From Leptospirillum sp. (GTDB taxonomy: Bacteria > Nitrospirota > Leptospirillia > Leptospirillales > Leptospirillaceae), in NCBI GenBank assembly GCA_027346125.1, contig DAIEST010000124.1, positions 1 to 23,713 on the forward strand: a stretch of DNA of 23,713 nt. The letters run 5' to 3'. Both the position numbers and the translations under genes were made by a program. The notes beneath the pieces were generated by a model, which did not search any database, was not told the origin of the DNA, and was given only the letters and a program-made list of their open reading frames with translations. Position 1 is the stretch's first letter. Each line of letters starts with the position of its first letter. Shown one piece after another: positions 1-7,512 of this stretch.

Positions 1-173
1 CGGGACACGGAAAGAAGTCCGCTGACGGTCCGGTCCTTCAGTTTCAGGAAAACGAGATGGATGTGGTAAAGGCTGAAAATGGCGTACATGTTGGACAACA
101 GGATGACGGCCAGAAGCGCCGCAGAGAACAAGAAGGCTTTACCTCTCAACCGAATGGCCTGAAACAGTCTCAT
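1..173 (-). CDS. Membrane protein, N-terminal fragment (possible sensor or transducer), cut by window edge
   Basis: The first 57 residues of a leftward gene are present; the rest lies outside the window. A short basic start (RLFQAIRLRGK) is followed by a hydrophobic helix at about residues 13-40. A Lys/Leu-rich amphipathic stretch (KLKDR) follows. This layout suits the first membrane helix of a sensor kinase or chemotaxis-type transducer, but no domain is visible, so the function is open. The ATG at 173 is preceded almost directly by a GGAGGGG run, which is close for a Shine-Dalgarno site. An in-frame ATG at 206 is possible but has no ribosome binding site. A promoter at 240-268 points into the gene, so it is probably transcribed apart from the upstream M23 peptidase gene. 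Confidence 0.5.
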   Translation of the reverse strand, partial: MRLFQAIRLRGKAFLFSAALLAVILLSNMYAIFSLYHIHLVFLKLKDRTVSGLLSVS

Positions 174-239
174 CCCCTCCCCTTGGCGCACGGCGAAAGC
201 CCGCATCGAGGATTCGACACAGGGCCATGCACCAGAATG

Positions 240-268
240 ATTCTACCCTTTTCACAGAAGAGTCACAA
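240..268 (-). promoter_or_regulatory. Putative sigma-70-type promoter for the partial membrane protein
   Basis: Read on the minus strand, TTGTGA (263-268) and TAGAAT (240-245) are separated by exactly 17 bases. These match the -35 and -10 consensus at 4 and 5 of 6 positions. The site lies in the 120-base gap between the M23 peptidase stop and the next start at 173. Nothing else is evident in that gap. Confidence 0.45.
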
Positions 269-293
269 AACGGAGAAGAAATTCAGGAAGTCA

Positions 294-1229
294 TCAATAG
301 TCGATGATATAACGGGTCGGGTTGATCGGAACATGATTCCGGATGATTTCATAATGCAGATGGGGGCCTGTCGAAAGCCCGGTGTTGCCCAGGTAACCGA
401 TCACTTCGCCCCGGACGACCTTGTCTCCGGGAGAGACGACAATCTGATCCAGATGACCGAAGAGCGTCACCATTCCGTTTCCGTGGGAAACACGAACCGC
501 TTTTCCGTATCCCTGATCCCACCCGGCCGACTTCACAACCCCTTCCGCTGTCGAAACGACAGGAACATCCATTGGCCCGGCAATATCAATTCCCGGGTGG
601 AAATCCCGGCCCACCCCAAACGGAGAATTCCTCCAGCCAAACCCGGAGGTCAGTACCCCGTGAACGGGCCAGATGCTGGTAGTGTATGCCCAACGGGCCC
701 GTTGTCTTTCGATCGAGTTTCTGAGCGAGGCAAGACTGACCTCCTGATGGGAAACCCCGGAGCGAAGGCTCGACATCTGGTCGTCCATTTCCCGCATCAG
801 CTCGGACATGCCGTTCGGCCCTTTCTGGATCAGGACCGACGGAGCCATACGGGCCTGACCGCCCCCCTGACCGAGCAGTGTCCCGGCATCGCCATCCGAC
901 GAATTCAGGATCATCCGGATCTTCTGTTCCTCGTGAGCAAGGAGGAGAAGCCTCGACCGGATCTCCTGCATCCGCCCGTAAATGCGGACGATCTCCTCTT
1001 TCTGGGATTGGCTCCGGTGTGCAAGCGCAACCATCCGGTTTTCTTTCTGGAGAAGATAGAACGTCACTCCGGCAAAGATCAGGAAAAGCCCGACGAATAC
1101 GATACCGAAACCCCAGACCCCGACAATGAACCGGTGGGAAAGGTCAAACTTCTTGATTCTCTCCCTGGCGGAAGGGATAAAGAGAATGGTATAGGTCCGG
1201 GCCTTTTCCTCGGGGGATTGAATGCTCAC
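294..1229 (-). CDS. Membrane-anchored M23 family metallopeptidase (LytM/peptidoglycan endopeptidase type)
   Basis: This 311-residue protein should cut peptide cross-links of peptidoglycan, or activate amidases that do, from the periplasmic side of the inner membrane. A cytoplasmic basic stretch leads to one transmembrane helix at about 35-60. A coiled-coil region rich in Glu, Arg and Leu covers about 62-175. The C-terminal M23 domain covers about 185-305. Zinc ligands are H211 and D215 (HPGID) and H292 (HLH motif), with H259 and H290 as catalytic histidines, so the enzyme looks active. The start is GTG with GGAGAG about 10 bases upstream. It lies 190 bases after plsY, with its own weak promoter at 1352-1381. 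It resembles MepM- and NlpD-like proteins but lacks a LysM domain. The substrate is inferred from the family. Confidence 0.9.
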   Translation of the reverse strand: MSIQSPEEKARTYTILFIPSARERIKKFDLSHRFIVGVWGFGIVFVGLFLIFAGVTFYLLQKENRMVALAHRSQSQKEEIVRIYGRMQEIRSRLLLLAHEEQKIRMILNSSDGDAGTLLGQGGGQARMAPSVLIQKGPNGMSELMREMDDQMSSLRSGVSHQEVSLASLRNSIERQRARWAYTTSIWPVHGVLTSGFGWRNSPFGVGRDFHPGIDIAGPMDVPVVSTAEGVVKSAGWDQGYGKAVRVSHGNGMVTLFGHLDQIVVSPGDKVVRGEVIGYLGNTGLSTGPHLHYEIIRNHVPINPTRYIIDY

Positions 1230-1351
1230 AGAACCATTTCTCTCCAGTTAAGAGGGAATGCAGATTTCCCGTTGCCCAGCAATCTTCTTGAAAGGCTTTC
1301 CTGACGGGCGAGATTCCTTACCGCTCTCCCGTTCCGCTCCAGCCCCCCACG

Positions 1352-1381
1352 ATCATACTCCAAATTTCCGCAAATACCCAA
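1352..1381 (-). promoter_or_regulatory. Weak putative promoter for the M23 peptidase gene
   Basis: On the minus strand, TTGGGT (1376-1381) and TATGAT (1352-1357) are 18 bases apart. The -10 matches 5 of 6 consensus positions and the -35 only about half. The site sits in the 190-base gap between plsY and the M23 gene, which otherwise shows no gene or clear hairpin. Read-through from plsY remains possible. Confidence 0.3.
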
Positions 1382-1419
1382 AAAGAAAACATCCGGCAGA
1401 CTCTTTTGTCCGGAGTCGA

Positions 1420-2040
1420 CTAACGGATCTTCTCCTTTTTCCGCAACGGACCTTCCTCGCCCCGGAGCAGACGCCGGATGTTCTGATGATGGTGAAGCCA
1501 GACCAGAAGCGACAGGATCACCAGATAAAGCAGGTCTTCCGGCGGGAGGATTCCATTTCGCGTGAGAAATGCCGCCATAAGGGGAAGAAAAAAATAGGCG
1601 GTGAGCGCGGACAGGGAGGAGACGCGTGTCGCCGCAAACACAATCGCCCAGAGAGAAAGCATGGCCACGCCAAGAAGCCAGGAGAGGCCAAGACAGACGC
1701 CAAGTCCTACCGCCACCCCTTTTCCTCCGCGAAAACGGAGCCAGACCGGATACAGATGCCCCAGGAACGCAGCGAAACCCGCCCCGATGGGGGCCATCGG
1801 CTGGGAAGAAATGTGCGGAGCCAGCCAAACGGCCAGGGTTCCTTTTCCCATGTCCCACAGAAGGATCAGGACACTGAGCCATTTTCCGTTTTTTGCATCC
1901 CCCAGCACGCGAAACGCATTCGTAAAACCGATATTGCCGCTTCCGGACTTTCTGAGGTCGATGCCGACCATACGTCCGACAACGACCCCCGCCGGGATGG
2001 ATCCCAGCAGATACCCCAGGAGCACACTTGCAATCAACAT
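1420..2040 (-). CDS. plsY: Glycerol-3-phosphate acyltransferase PlsY (acyl-phosphate dependent)
   Basis: PlsY transfers a fatty acyl chain from acyl-phosphate to glycerol-3-phosphate, the first acylation step of phospholipid synthesis, in the inner membrane. The 206-residue protein is a very hydrophobic multi-span protein of normal family length. The GSIP motif lies at 13-16. The conserved SGSGNIGFTNAFR block at 32-44 is a slight variant of the usual SGNxGATNxxR. The glycerol-phosphate loop GHLYPVWLRFRGGKGVA is at 94-110, and the C-terminal NIRRLLRGEE block matches the third family motif. The ATG at 2040 begins 18 bases after the pgsA stop, so it is probably the last gene of the lepA operon. 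The adjacent pgsA gene works later in the same pathway. Confidence 0.95.
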   Translation of the reverse strand: MLIASVLLGYLLGSIPAGVVVGRMVGIDLRKSGSGNIGFTNAFRVLGDAKNGKWLSVLILLWDMGKGTLAVWLAPHISSQPMAPIGAGFAAFLGHLYPVWLRFRGGKGVAVGLGVCLGLSWLLGVAMLSLWAIVFAATRVSSLSALTAYFFLPLMAAFLTRNGILPPEDLLYLVILSLLVWLHHHQNIRRLLRGEEGPLRKKEKIR

Positions 2041-2058
2041 ATCAAAACCTTCCTCAAC

Positions 2059-2625
2059 TCACTCATGATCCCGGGACGAAATCCAGGCATACCAGAAAAA
2101 ATACTGAATTCCCGAGACCATCGTCAGAATCAGGGAAATCCAGAACAGTATCACGCCAATCCAGTGGAAGTTGAATACCATCGACGAGAAATGAAGCTGA
2201 AAATGCCGGTTGTCGTAAAGAAGAAATGTCAGGGCAAACGTCTGGAACACCATTTTGAACTTTCCCAGGTTCTCTGCCGGTATGATCACCCCATCGGAAG
2301 CGGCGATCGCCCGGAGACCCGAAACCCCGATTTCCCTCGAAACGATCAGGATGGCCGGCCATGCCAGGATAAGATGTCGATCTACCAGAAGAAAAAGACC
2401 TGTCGTGACAAGAATCTTGTCCGCGATCGGGTCCAGAAGTTTTCCGAGCGTCGTGACCATATTGAACTTTCGGGCCACGTAGCCGTCCAGGAGATCCGTC
2501 GTGGATGCGACGGCGTACAGAAGGGCTGCCCAGAACGCGGGCTCCCGGCTTTCGTAATGATAGACGATGATGATCAGCGGAATGAGAAGGATCCGCCCGA
2601 TCGTGATGACATTGGCCCAATTCAT
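2059..2625 (-). CDS. pgsA: CDP-diacylglycerol-glycerol-3-phosphate 3-phosphatidyltransferase PgsA
   Basis: This enzyme makes phosphatidylglycerol-phosphate from CDP-diacylglycerol and glycerol-3-phosphate in the inner membrane. The 188-residue protein carries the full CDP-alcohol phosphatidyltransferase signature: D44, D47, G48, A51, R52, G61, D65 and D69. Several hydrophobic helices surround it. Length and the N-terminal NxITxxR start (NVITIGR, residues 5-11) are typical of PgsA. Other members of the superfamily, such as phosphatidylserine synthase, are less likely. Its ATG overlaps the kdsC stop by 4 bases (ATGA), which fixes the start and implies translational coupling. PlsY follows 18 bases later. 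Confidence 0.95.
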   Translation of the reverse strand: MNWANVITIGRILLIPLIIIVYHYESREPAFWAALLYAVASTTDLLDGYVARKFNMVTTLGKLLDPIADKILVTTGLFLLVDRHLILAWPAILIVSREIGVSGLRAIAASDGVIIPAENLGKFKMVFQTFALTFLLYDNRHFQLHFSSMVFNFHWIGVILFWISLILTMVSGIQYFFWYAWISSRDHE

Positions 2626-3170
2626 GACAGACCCCGAGGAAGATTCTCAAAGTGAAAGGACGTGTCACCTGTTTTTGTAAAACAGAGCCAATCGGTCAGT
2701 TCCCGGATGGCACCGTTGCCCCCATTCGAACGCGTCACCCAGCCGGCAACCCGGCGAAGGGGCATTGGCGCGTCCCGTACCGTAACAGCGAGACCTGCCA
2801 TTCGCATGGGGGGAAGATCGACCACATCGTCGCCCATGTAAAGGATCTCTTCGGCGGAAAGACCCCAGTCGTTCAGCAACTGCAGAAAACAGGGCATCTT
2901 TTCCCGGATTCCCAGATACCGGTCCACGATCCCGAGTTCGTCCAGGCGTCGGCGCGTCCCCGTGGAATCCCGGCCGGAAATGACCCCGATGCGCATTCCC
3001 AGTCGTTTCAGGAGAACAAGACCGTGGCCGTCGCGGATATGAAACCCCTTCCAGTCCTCTCCCGGACCGTACAGGACCCGACCATCCGTCAGGATGCCGT
3101 CGACATCCAGCACCACCCCCCGAACGGCACGAAGTTTCCGCAGGATCCCCGCGGAAAGACCGTGACGCAT
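2622..3170 (-). CDS. kdsC: 3-deoxy-D-manno-octulosonate 8-phosphate phosphatase KdsC
   Basis: KdsC removes phosphate from Kdo-8-phosphate to give Kdo, in the cytoplasm. The 182-residue protein is a HAD-superfamily hydrolase with no cap domain, the usual KdsC form. D22 and D24 lie in DVDGILTDG (nucleophile and acid/base). SGR at 65-67 is motif II, K91 the conserved lysine, and GDDVVD at 113-118 the metal-binding motif. The C-terminal segment GGNGAIREL (150-158) is also typical of KdsC. The start ATG shares one base with the kdsD stop (TGATG), and the stop overlaps pgsA by 4 bases. In many Nitrospirota and Deltaproteobacteria this gene is followed by lptC, lptA and lptB; here pgsA follows instead. 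Confidence 0.95.
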   Translation of the reverse strand: MRHGLSAGILRKLRAVRGVVLDVDGILTDGRVLYGPGEDWKGFHIRDGHGLVLLKRLGMRIGVISGRDSTGTRRRLDELGIVDRYLGIREKMPCFLQLLNDWGLSAEEILYMGDDVVDLPPMRMAGLAVTVRDAPMPLRRVAGWVTRSNGGNGAIRELTDWLCFTKTGDTSFHFENLPRGLS

Positions 3171-4162
3171 CAGATGACCTTTGCCCGCAGGCAGTCGTGA
3201 AAATGGAGGATCCCCTCAAGACGCCCCTCCCTGTCCGCCACAAGAAGGTGGGAAATCTTGCGGGATTCCATGATCGCCACAGCTTCCGAGGCCAGCATTT
3301 CCCGGTCGACCGTCACGGGACGGGAAGTCATCGACAGCAGGACCGCATCGTCCAGAAAAACCGGAGACCCCCCGGAAGAGCCGGAGATCCCCTCCAGAAC
3401 GCGGCGGAGGTCTCCATCGGTCAGGATTCCCAGGAGCGTCCCGGCCGGATCGCAGACTGCCGCGATTCCGAGCTTTTTGGCGGTCATCTCCATGATCACC
3501 TTCCGAAGGGGCGTCTCCGGGGAGACGACCGGCAGTTCCCCGCCCACATGCATGAGATCCTGGACACGCAGATAATAGCGTCTGCCCAGCATCCCGCCCG
3601 GATGCAGCATTGCAAAGTCCGGAACGTCGAAGTTTCTTTCTTCCAGAAGGACCATGGCCAGCGCGTCACCCATCGCCAGCATCGCAGTCGTGCTGGAGGT
3701 CGGGGCAAGACCCAGGGGTCCGGCTTCCCGGCCCACATTGATCCAGAGCACCTGGTCGGAAACCCGGGACAGAGAAGAATCTTTCTCGCAGACCATCGAC
3801 AGGATCGGGATCCCGATCCTTTTCAGAAGAGGGATCAGGTCCAGGATTTCCTGCGTCTCCCCGGATTTGGAAAGCGCGAGCAGGGTATCTCCCCCATCCA
3901 GCACCCCCAGGTCCCCGTGAACCGCCTCCCCCGGATGGAGAAAAAAAGCCGGCGTTCCGGTCGAGGCCAAGGTTGCGGCGATCTTGCCCGCAACATGACC
4001 GGACTTCCCCATGCCGGTCACGGCCACCTTGCCCGGACGCAGAAGAAGTGTCTCGACAGAGGCCGAAAAACTCGCGTCAAGGGTTTCCATCAGACCAGAT
4101 ACGACACGGGCTTCGTCGCGAAGTACCTCCCTGGCTTTCTGGAGTCTCCAGGCGGAATCCAT
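3170..4162 (-). CDS. kdsD: D-arabinose-5-phosphate isomerase KdsD (KpsF/GutQ family)
   Basis: KdsD converts ribulose-5-phosphate to arabinose-5-phosphate, the first committed precursor of Kdo. The reading frame is open further upstream, but that part lies inside kdsA in another frame. The ATG at 4162 has GGAGAAGGG just upstream and follows the kdsA stop by one base. The resulting 330-residue length is typical. A SIS sugar-isomerase domain covers about 33-170, with GMGKSGH at 50-56, SKSGET at 99-104 and TSST at 155-158. HPGG at 187-190 precedes two CBS domains at about 203-260 and 275-328. The CBS pair may sense nucleotides, as inferred for the family. All Kdo-pathway partners are adjacent. 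Confidence 0.95.
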   Translation of the reverse strand: MDSAWRLQKAREVLRDEARVVSGLMETLDASFSASVETLLLRPGKVAVTGMGKSGHVAGKIAATLASTGTPAFFLHPGEAVHGDLGVLDGGDTLLALSKSGETQEILDLIPLLKRIGIPILSMVCEKDSSLSRVSDQVLWINVGREAGPLGLAPTSSTTAMLAMGDALAMVLLEERNFDVPDFAMLHPGGMLGRRYYLRVQDLMHVGGELPVVSPETPLRKVIMEMTAKKLGIAAVCDPAGTLLGILTDGDLRRVLEGISGSSGGSPVFLDDAVLLSMTSRPVTVDREMLASEAVAIMESRKISHLLVADREGRLEGILHFHDCLRAKVI

Positions 4163-4163
4163 C

Positions 4164-5036
4164 CTACCCTTCTCCACTGACAGGCCCGAAAGCGGGATCC
4201 GGCGGAAACGACTTCCGAAGCGCGAAACACGCGAGCAGGGAACGGAGAAGTTCTTCCAGTTCCCGGAGAGGCACCATGTTCGGACCATCGCTCGGAGCCC
4301 GGTCCGGATCGGGATGAACCTCCATGAACACTCCCTGGCATCCGACGGAAACCGCCGCCCTCGCCAGGGACGGAACGAAGATCCTGTCCCCGGAAGACCT
4401 GTCTCCGCCGCCTCCAGGACGCTGGACCGAGTGGGTCGCATCAAAGACAACGGGATACCCCGTACGGGCAAGCAGGGGAAGAGACCTGAAATCCACGACC
4501 AGCGTGTGATATCCGAACGAAACGCCCCGTTCACAGACCAGGATCCGGTTGTTTCCCGTCTCGGAGATCTTTGAGACAACGTTTTTCATGTCTTCCGGGG
4601 CCAGGAACTGTCCTTTCTTGACGTGAACCGTCTTTCCGGATGCTCCGGCAGCATGCAGAAGGTCCGTCTGTCTGCAGAGGAAAGCCGGGATCTGCAGGAT
4701 ATCCAGTACCTGGGCCGCAACAGGAACGTGTTCCGATTCGTGGATATCCGAAAGGATCGGAAAACCCCATTCATTGCGGACTTCATCCAGAATGGCCAGT
4801 CCCTGTTCCATCCCGATTCCCCGGAAACTCTTCCCGGAAGTCCTGTTCGCCTTGTCATACGAAGCCTTGAAAACAATCTGGACTCCCAGGCGGTCCCGGA
4901 TGGCGGACAGTTCCTGGGCAACCTCCCGGACCAGGGAACGGGATTCGATGACACATGGACCCAGGATGAACAGGAGCCCGGAATCCGGACCCGCGGAGAG
5001 CGGACCGCGAGGGGAATCGATCGAAACGACCCTCAC
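4164..5036 (-). CDS. kdsA: 2-dehydro-3-deoxyphosphooctonate aldolase (Kdo-8-phosphate synthase) KdsA
   Basis: KdsA condenses phosphoenolpyruvate with arabinose-5-phosphate to form Kdo-8-phosphate. The 290-residue protein has the family blocks GPCVIES (26-32), KASYDKANRTS (57-67), QTDLL (123-127), DATHSVQRPGG (199-209) and EVHPDPDRAPSDGPN (239-253). A cysteine at 28 replaces the asparagine of the E. coli enzyme. C28, H202, E239 and D250 fall at a constant offset of 17 from the metal ligands C11, H185, E222 and D233 of the Aquifex aeolicus enzyme. This predicts the metal-dependent class. Histidine 177 (SFGYH) stands where asparagine is usual. The GTG start overlaps the pyrG stop by 4 bases. A C-terminal tail of about 15 residues past the barrel looks dispensable. 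Confidence 0.95.
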   Translation of the reverse strand: MRVVSIDSPRGPLSAGPDSGLLFILGPCVIESRSLVREVAQELSAIRDRLGVQIVFKASYDKANRTSGKSFRGIGMEQGLAILDEVRNEWGFPILSDIHESEHVPVAAQVLDILQIPAFLCRQTDLLHAAGASGKTVHVKKGQFLAPEDMKNVVSKISETGNNRILVCERGVSFGYHTLVVDFRSLPLLARTGYPVVFDATHSVQRPGGGGDRSSGDRIFVPSLARAAVSVGCQGVFMEVHPDPDRAPSDGPNMVPLRELEELLRSLLACFALRKSFPPDPAFGPVSGEG

Positions 5037-6691
5037 CGGTTGTCGCCCTTCCGGACATTCTTTCCGGCTCTCTTTTCCTCGAAACGTCGGGAAGCTTCCA
5101 CGAATCCGACAAACAGAGGATGCGGGAGAACCGGCCGGGACTTGAACTCCGGATGGAACTGGGAAGCCAGAAAGAACGGGTGGTCGCTCAACTCGACGGT
5201 CTCCACGAGCTTCCGATCCGAATAGGTCCCCGAAACCAGAAGTCCCCTGGACTCCATCTCCTTCTGGTAACGCGCATTGAATTCATAGCGGTGCCGGTGA
5301 CGTTCCCGGATCCGGCTCTTCCCGTAAAGGGAGATCACCCGCGAACCTTCCTTGAGATCCACGTCGAAAGCCCCGAGGCGCATCGAGCCCCCGATTTCCT
5401 TCTGGTCGGCCTGACCGGGAAGAAGGTCGATGATCGCATGGGGGGGGTTCTGCTCGAATTCCCGGCTTGAAGCCCCTGAAAGCCCCATGACATTCCGCGC
5501 AAATTCGATCACGGCGAGCTGCATGCCGAGACAGATTCCCAGAAACGGGATCTTCTCTTCCCGCGCATGACGGATCGCGCGCATTTTTCCTTCGATTCCC
5601 CTTGCCCCGAAACCGCCGGGCACCAGGATTCCGCCCAATCCCTCAAACAGGGGAGCCGGGTTTTCCGACGCCTCGATTTCTTCCGAATCGAGCCAGCGAA
5701 TCCTGACCTTCACCCCATGATGGACCCCGGCGTGCTGAAGGGCTTCGATCAGGCTCTTGTACGAGTCCTGAAGATCCACATACTTCCCGACAATGCCGAT
5801 GGAAACGGACTTCCGGATCCGGCGTGCCTTCTGGACCAGACGGATCCAGTCGTTCATGTTTGCCCGGGGAGTCCTGAGACGGAAATACCGGAGCAAGAGG
5901 GTATCGAGCTTCTGCCGGTGGAACTCCATCGGCACCTCATAGATGGAAGGAACATCGGGCGCCGAAATGACCGAGTCCGGATCCACGTTGCAGAACAGTG
6001 CGATCTTCTGCCTGACATCATCCGGTAGCGGTTCTTCCGCCCGGCACACAATGACATTGGGGCTGATGCCGATCTCCCGGAGCTTGTGGACCGAATGCTG
6101 GGTCGGCTTGGTCTTGAGTTCGCAGGAGGCGCGGACATAGGGGACCAGTGTCAGGTGAACATAGGCGACGTTTTCCTTCCCGACTTCACGAGGGAACTGC
6201 CGGATCGTTTCCAGAAAGGGAAGGCTTTCGATATCTCCGACCGTTCCACCGATCTCGCAAAGCACAATGTCGGCATCTTTTCCACGATCCAGAATCACTT
6301 GCTTGATCTCATTGGTGATATGGGGAACGATCTGCACCGTACCGCCAAGATAGGCCCCCTGGCGCTCACGGGTGATCACGTCAAAGTAAATGCGCCCTGT
6401 CGTAAAATTGTTCTCCCGCCCCATCGTCAACCGGGTAAACCGTTCATAATGCCCCAGGTCCAGGTCTGTCTCGGACCCGTCGTCAGTGACATACACTTCC
6501 CCGTGCTGATAAGGATTCATCGTCCCGGGATCCACATTGATGTAGGGGTCGAACTTCAGAAAATTGACGCGATACCCCCTCCTCTCGAGGAGAAGTCCCA
6601 GCGATGCGGATGCGATTCCTTTTCCAAGGGAGGAAACGACCCCGCCGGTGATGAAGATATATTTCGGTTTCCGATTGCTCATCTGCTCCAT
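5033..6691 (-). CDS. pyrG: CTP synthase PyrG
   Basis: PyrG makes CTP from UTP, ATP and glutamine. The 552-residue protein has an N-terminal synthetase domain (about 8-275) opening with KYIFITGGVVSSLGKG, and a C-terminal class I glutamine amidotransferase domain (about 295-540). C387 in GICLGM and H513/E515 in FHPEF form the glutaminase triad, so both halves look intact. The start is uncertain by three codons. The ATG at 6691 overlaps kdsB by 13 bases, whereas the ATG at 6682 gives a 4-base ATGA overlap like neighbouring junctions, with GGAG only 3 bases before it. Its place between kdsB and kdsA makes sense, since KdsB consumes CTP and pgsA further down needs CDP-diacylglycerol. Confidence 0.97.
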   Translation of the reverse strand: MEQMSNRKPKYIFITGGVVSSLGKGIASASLGLLLERRGYRVNFLKFDPYINVDPGTMNPYQHGEVYVTDDGSETDLDLGHYERFTRLTMGRENNFTTGRIYFDVITRERQGAYLGGTVQIVPHITNEIKQVILDRGKDADIVLCEIGGTVGDIESLPFLETIRQFPREVGKENVAYVHLTLVPYVRASCELKTKPTQHSVHKLREIGISPNVIVCRAEEPLPDDVRQKIALFCNVDPDSVISAPDVPSIYEVPMEFHRQKLDTLLLRYFRLRTPRANMNDWIRLVQKARRIRKSVSIGIVGKYVDLQDSYKSLIEALQHAGVHHGVKVRIRWLDSEEIEASENPAPLFEGLGGILVPGGFGARGIEGKMRAIRHAREEKIPFLGICLGMQLAVIEFARNVMGLSGASSREFEQNPPHAIIDLLPGQADQKEIGGSMRLGAFDVDLKEGSRVISLYGKSRIRERHRHRYEFNARYQKEMESRGLLVSGTYSDRKLVETVELSDHPFFLASQFHPEFKSRPVLPHPLFVGFVEASRRFEEKRAGKNVRKGDNR

Positions 6692-7512
6692 AACGATTCG
6701 ATCTCCGCCAATTGTTCAAGGTCCGAGGGTGTGTCTATCCGGTAGGAAAGGAATTCAGTCCGGGCGACAAAAATCGAAAGTCCAAAATCCAGTGCCCTGA
6801 GTTGTTCCAGTTTTTCGAGTTCTTCCAGAGTGGAGGACGGGAGTCGGGAAAACTCCAGCAACGCATCCCGGCGAAATGCATAAATGCCCAGATGCTGATC
6901 CAGGAACAGGTCCGGACGGGAAGCGGCAATCCTGTCCCGATCCGCAGGGATGGTCGAACGGGAGAAATAAAGAGCAAAATGATGCTGATTGCAGACGACC
7001 TTCACGACATTGGCGTTGAAACAGTCTTCGGGATGAAAGATCCTCCGTTTCACCGTCGAGATGGGAACCCCCGGGTCCTTCAGGAGAGGTGCCACTGCCT
7101 GGTCGATGATCCGGACGTCCCCCAGGATCTCGTCCGCCTGCAGGTTCACAAAGATGTCACCGGGCACCTGCTGCGCCACTTCCGCAACCCGGTCACTGCC
7201 GGTTCTGGCGCCGGAGGATGTCTTCACGGCTTCATAGCCTCTTTGCGTCATGTGGGAAAGGATCCTGTCATCATCGGAGGCAATGATCACCCGATCCACG
7301 AGAGACGCTCCCCTGGCCCGCTCCGCAACCCATTCGATCAAGGGCCGGCCGTGGACCGGAACCAGCGGTTTTCCGGGAAATCGGGAAGACTCCCATCTTG
7401 CCGGAATGACGAGAACGATTTCGGGATCTTCCTGAACCGGAACGGCTTCGGACTTGCGTCCGGGAAACGGGACAAAAAAAGATGTCAGTGAAGGTTCCTT
7501 GACACCCGTCAT
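6679..7512 (-). CDS. kdsB: 3-deoxy-manno-octulosonate cytidylyltransferase (CMP-Kdo synthetase) KdsB
   Basis: KdsB activates Kdo with CTP to CMP-Kdo, the donor for Kdo transferase on lipid A. The 277-residue protein has the nucleotidyltransferase start VLVIPARWESSRFPGKPL (33-50), then ASDDDR, RTGSDRVAE, VNLQADE and LGIYAFRRD. Two motifs differ slightly from the usual SGTDR and VNVQGDEP: a Gly-to-Ala change gives QADEI. About 32 residues precede the usual start and show no recognisable domain. The ATG at 7512 overlaps the upstream kinase stop by 4 bases (ATGA), which supports the extended start. Context with kdsA, kdsC and kdsD makes Kdo the likely sugar. Another related 3-deoxy sugar acid cannot be wholly excluded. 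Confidence 0.92.
   Translation of the reverse strand: MTGVKEPSLTSFFVPFPGRKSEAVPVQEDPEIVLVIPARWESSRFPGKPLVPVHGRPLIEWVAERARGASLVDRVIIASDDDRILSHMTQRGYEAVKTSSGARTGSDRVAEVAQQVPGDIFVNLQADEILGDVRIIDQAVAPLLKDPGVPISTVKRRIFHPEDCFNANVVKVVCNQHHFALYFSRSTIPADRDRIAASRPDLFLDQHLGIYAFRRDALLEFSRLPSSTLEELEKLEQLRALDFGLSIFVARTEFLSYRIDTPSDLEQLAEIESLWSR

Noticed and set aside
57..1304. 415-codon open frame antisense to the M23 peptidase
   Set aside because: The minus strand encodes a complete peptidase with all zinc ligands; the plus product resembles no known protein.
4163..4579. Upstream extension of kdsD through kdsA
   Set aside because: The extra 139 residues lie inside kdsA in another frame, and ATG 4162 has a strong ribosome binding site and gives the normal length.
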